This document shows, piece after piece, positions 7,973-9,188 of a stretch of DNA of 9,188 bases. Numbering within the stretch: the stretch's first letter is position 1; every line of letters starts with the position of its first letter. Position numbers and translations under genes: made by a program. Origin of the DNA: Chitinophaga pinensis (GTDB taxonomy: Bacteria > Bacteroidota > Bacteroidia > M30B66); assembly GCA_943333015.1 (NCBI GenBank), contig CALQRR010000037.1, forward strand, positions 1 to 9,188. Direction: 5' to 3'. Below the pieces are notes generated by a model. The model did not search any database. It was not told the DNA's origin and saw nothing but the letters and a program-made list of their open reading frames with translations.

Positions 7973-8477
7973 ATGAAACATCTTTACACTGATTCTATTC
8001 ATCCTGTTTGCTGCTACTCTCATCGCTCAGGTAAACGTAACGTTCAAAGTTGATAGTACAGACTAACTAACGGTTTGTTATGCACTTGGAGCTATCGGCA
8101 TGCGTATTTCAGTATATTTTGCTGATGGTGCCACGATGAATGACGGTAATACAAGGACGCGAAGGAGTTTCAGCGAAATTTTCTGCTTCATAGTAATTGA
8201 AACCGGAACAATTATCTAGGCTATCCGAGTTACCTATTTTGGAATTATCGTTTATACTCCAACAACAACTCAGGAATACATTTTCATTTATAGCGATGCG
8301 TCTATGATTAAATGTTTTACAGGATCTCAAATTGTAAACAATGGTTGTTGTCACATAATAGCCCGAACAGTTAAGCGAATTCTGGAGATTCCTTTAATGG
8401 ATGCAGCACTCGAAATTTGTTGGGACAGTTGCACGTCATGCGCTCGATTTGATTTGAATCTGTTAACTCCGGTATAA
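7973..8477 (+). pseudogene. Decayed gene for a secreted T9SS-type Bacteroidota protein
   Basis: From the ATG at 7973 the sequence encodes MKHLYT; a single extra base near 7991 (or loss of two) then shifts the frame to ILFILFAATLIAQ, which together form a typical signal peptide ending before Gln. The second frame continues as VNVTFKVDSTD to 8063, meets TAA (8064-8066), continues through LGAIGMRISVYFADGATMND, meets TAG (8217-8219), then reads AIRVTYF, TTTQEYIF and finally RILEIPLMDAALEICWDSC-TSC (8376-8441) before TAA at 8475. Segments such as VTFKVD, GxxGMR, FADGxATN, W(A/S)I.VTYP, TQxYKF and R.LEIP..D..L..CWD.CT.C recur, as I remember them, in secreted flavobacterial proteins with T9SS sorting domains. 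The TAG falls where that pattern has Trp (TGG to TAG). About 500 bases keep one frame with just two nonsense codons, so decay is fairly recent or point-mutational. The 3' part, including any sorting domain, is missing or unrecognisable. Function unknown. Confidence 0.72.
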
Positions 8478-8700
8478 ACCTTAAAATATACCATTCCAAC
8501 ACAATCAGCTGTATGGTTTGGGTATTCGATTACCGTATCGAAACGGGTGTAATTTGATTTGTAGATTTCTGTTAATCAATTAATTAGAATATATAAAAAA
8601 AGAATATTCGGACCCTCAAATTACACGCACACATTATCAATCAAAATACTGTTGGAGGGAATCCATAGCGTAAAACTAATGCAGGTAATAAGTTAAAAAT
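8478..8700. other. AT-rich non-coding stretch, no gene seen
   Basis: No convincing reading frame, RNA gene or repeat is seen here. The first part (to about 8553) continues the frame of the upstream pseudogene as TLKYTIPTQSAVWFGYS and then SITVSKRV before further stops; this could be the ruined start of a second domain of the same dead gene, but the match is too weak to call. The rest (about 8570-8600) is rich in A and T. It separates the + strand relic from the - strand gene that converges on it. Confidence 0.5.
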
Positions 8701-8732
8701 AAAAACGAAGTCTGTCTTGAATAAACAGGACT
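8696..8732 (-). terminator. Probable intrinsic terminator of the DUF4442 gene
   Basis: Read on the - strand, AGTC-C-TGT (8732-8725) pairs with ACAGACT (8715-8709), a seven-pair stem with one bulged C and a nine-base loop. It is followed by a T-rich tract, tcgtttttattttt (8708-8695). It lies about 44 bases beyond the stop codon of the - strand gene. The stem is short, so the call is moderate. Confidence 0.55.
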
Positions 8733-8775
8733 ATTGATAAAAAATATTCTCAACCTATGGGAGCAGATTTTTATT

Positions 8776-9186
8776 TCAGAAAACACTCTTATCACCGCCC
8801 TGTTCAATCCGAGGTAGTCGAAGATAAACGTGGGTAGTGACTTTTGCACAGATCTCTCCCGTTGTAGTAGTAATATGTAAGGAATGTGATTTTTGAAAAC
8901 GGCCATTTTTTTCGAGTTCAGAAATCGCTTCATCTATGTCTGTATCAGTAAGAGTAAAGCAAATATCCAGATCCGTACTTCCGGGTTTGAGATATTCTAT
9001 TTCTGCCGACTTTAACCATGCTTCGCACCGAAAACCCTTTTGCTTAAAGACCTGCCAATACATCAGCGCATAAAATGGGTCCGCAGCACTGAATATAGTT
9101 CCACCGAAAATGGTTCCTTGAAGATTCCGGTTGAGCCACGACTTTTTAATTCGAACGCGTACTGTTTTAAAATCATCAGAAATGGA
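8776..9186 (-). CDS. DUF4442 hotdog-fold thioesterase-like protein (5' partial)
   Basis: The - strand frame is open from the window edge to TGA at 8778-8776, giving 136 visible residues; an estimated 15-25 N-terminal residues lie outside. The ATG at 9063-9061 is internal, because recognisable family sequence precedes it. The part before it reads VRVRIKKSWLNRN (about residues 8-20) and GTIFGGTIFSAADPFYALM (about 23-41), the conserved block of DUF4442 proteins, which leads into the long central helix of the hotdog fold. Then come WLKSAEIEYLKPGSTDL, a helical DTDIDEAISELEKNG and the final strands ICAKVTTHVYLRL. Hotdog proteins of this kind resemble acyl-CoA thioesterases, but the substrate of DUF4442 members is generally not established, so only a thioesterase-like role is suggested. 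It is cytoplasmic, with no membrane segment visible. It converges on the starch operon across the decayed region and shows no functional link with it. Confidence 0.88.
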   Translation of the reverse strand, partial: SISDDFKTVRVRIKKSWLNRNLQGTIFGGTIFSAADPFYALMYWQVFKQKGFRCEAWLKSAEIEYLKPGSTDLDICFTLTDTDIDEAISELEKNGRFQKSHSLHITTTTGEICAKVTTHVYLRLPRIEQGGDKSVF

Positions 9187-9188
9187 AC

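Noticed and set aside
8109..8354. Open frame of 81 codons on the - strand
   Set aside because: It lies antisense to the decayed gene, whose + strand translation shows recognisable motifs; the - strand product has none.
8525..8542. Six-base inverted repeat TTCGAT / ATCGAA with six-base spacer
   Set aside because: Short, with no T tract and no neighbouring gene start; expected by chance in a stretch of this length.
7500..8775. CRISPR array, tRNA or other structured RNA in the gene-poor stretch
   Set aside because: No regularly spaced direct repeats and no cloverleaf or T-loop pattern were seen by eye. The coding relics account for much of the stretch.
8676..8933. Open frame of 85 codons on the - strand overlapping the DUF4442 gene
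   Set aside because: It is in a different frame from the DUF4442 gene, whose translation matches a known family along its whole length, and it runs through the probable terminator.

Overview
The window looks like chromosomal DNA from a member of the Bacteroidota, probably a flavobacterium-like lineage. The evidence is a SusC/SusD pair, a type IX secretion (T9SS) sorting domain on a secreted amylase, signal peptides ending in AFAQ/AFGQ, and starts without clear Shine-Dalgarno sequences. I cannot name the species from the sequence alone.

Bases 1-7560 hold the downstream part of a starch/maltodextrin utilization operon on the + strand. In order it encodes: the 3' two thirds or so of a secreted GH13 alpha-amylase (5' end outside the window); a SusC-family TonB-dependent outer-membrane transporter; a SusD-family surface lipoprotein; a small DUF5004-like lipoprotein; and a two-domain secreted protein that looks like a SusE/F-type glycan-binding accessory. 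The gaps between genes are 22, 14, 25 and 10 bases, and the row ends in a very strong intrinsic terminator (7524-7560), so the five genes are most likely one transcript. The expected division of labour is that the amylase cuts starch outside the cell, SusD and the accessory proteins capture the oligosaccharides, and SusC imports them with TonB energy.

Bases 7561-8775 hold no intact gene. Two decayed genes can be read there. On the - strand (about 7600-7830) is a weak, multiply frameshifted resemblance to the C-terminal end of an IS3-type transposase. On the + strand (7973-8477) is a clearer dead gene: a frameshifted signal peptide followed by a long reading frame broken by two nonsense codons, one of which probably replaces a tryptophan. 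It still carries motifs that recur in secreted, T9SS-type flavobacterial proteins. A short perfect inverted repeat lies between the two relics. The stretch 8478-8700 is AT-rich and shows no gene.

Bases 8776-9186 hold, on the - strand, most of a DUF4442 hotdog-fold (thioesterase-like) protein whose N-terminus lies beyond the window. A plausible terminator for it sits at 8696-8732. This gene converges on the operon and appears unrelated to starch use.

I found no wholly new system. The most noteworthy items are the decay zone that borders the locus and the unanchored, poorly characterised accessory protein at the end of the operon.
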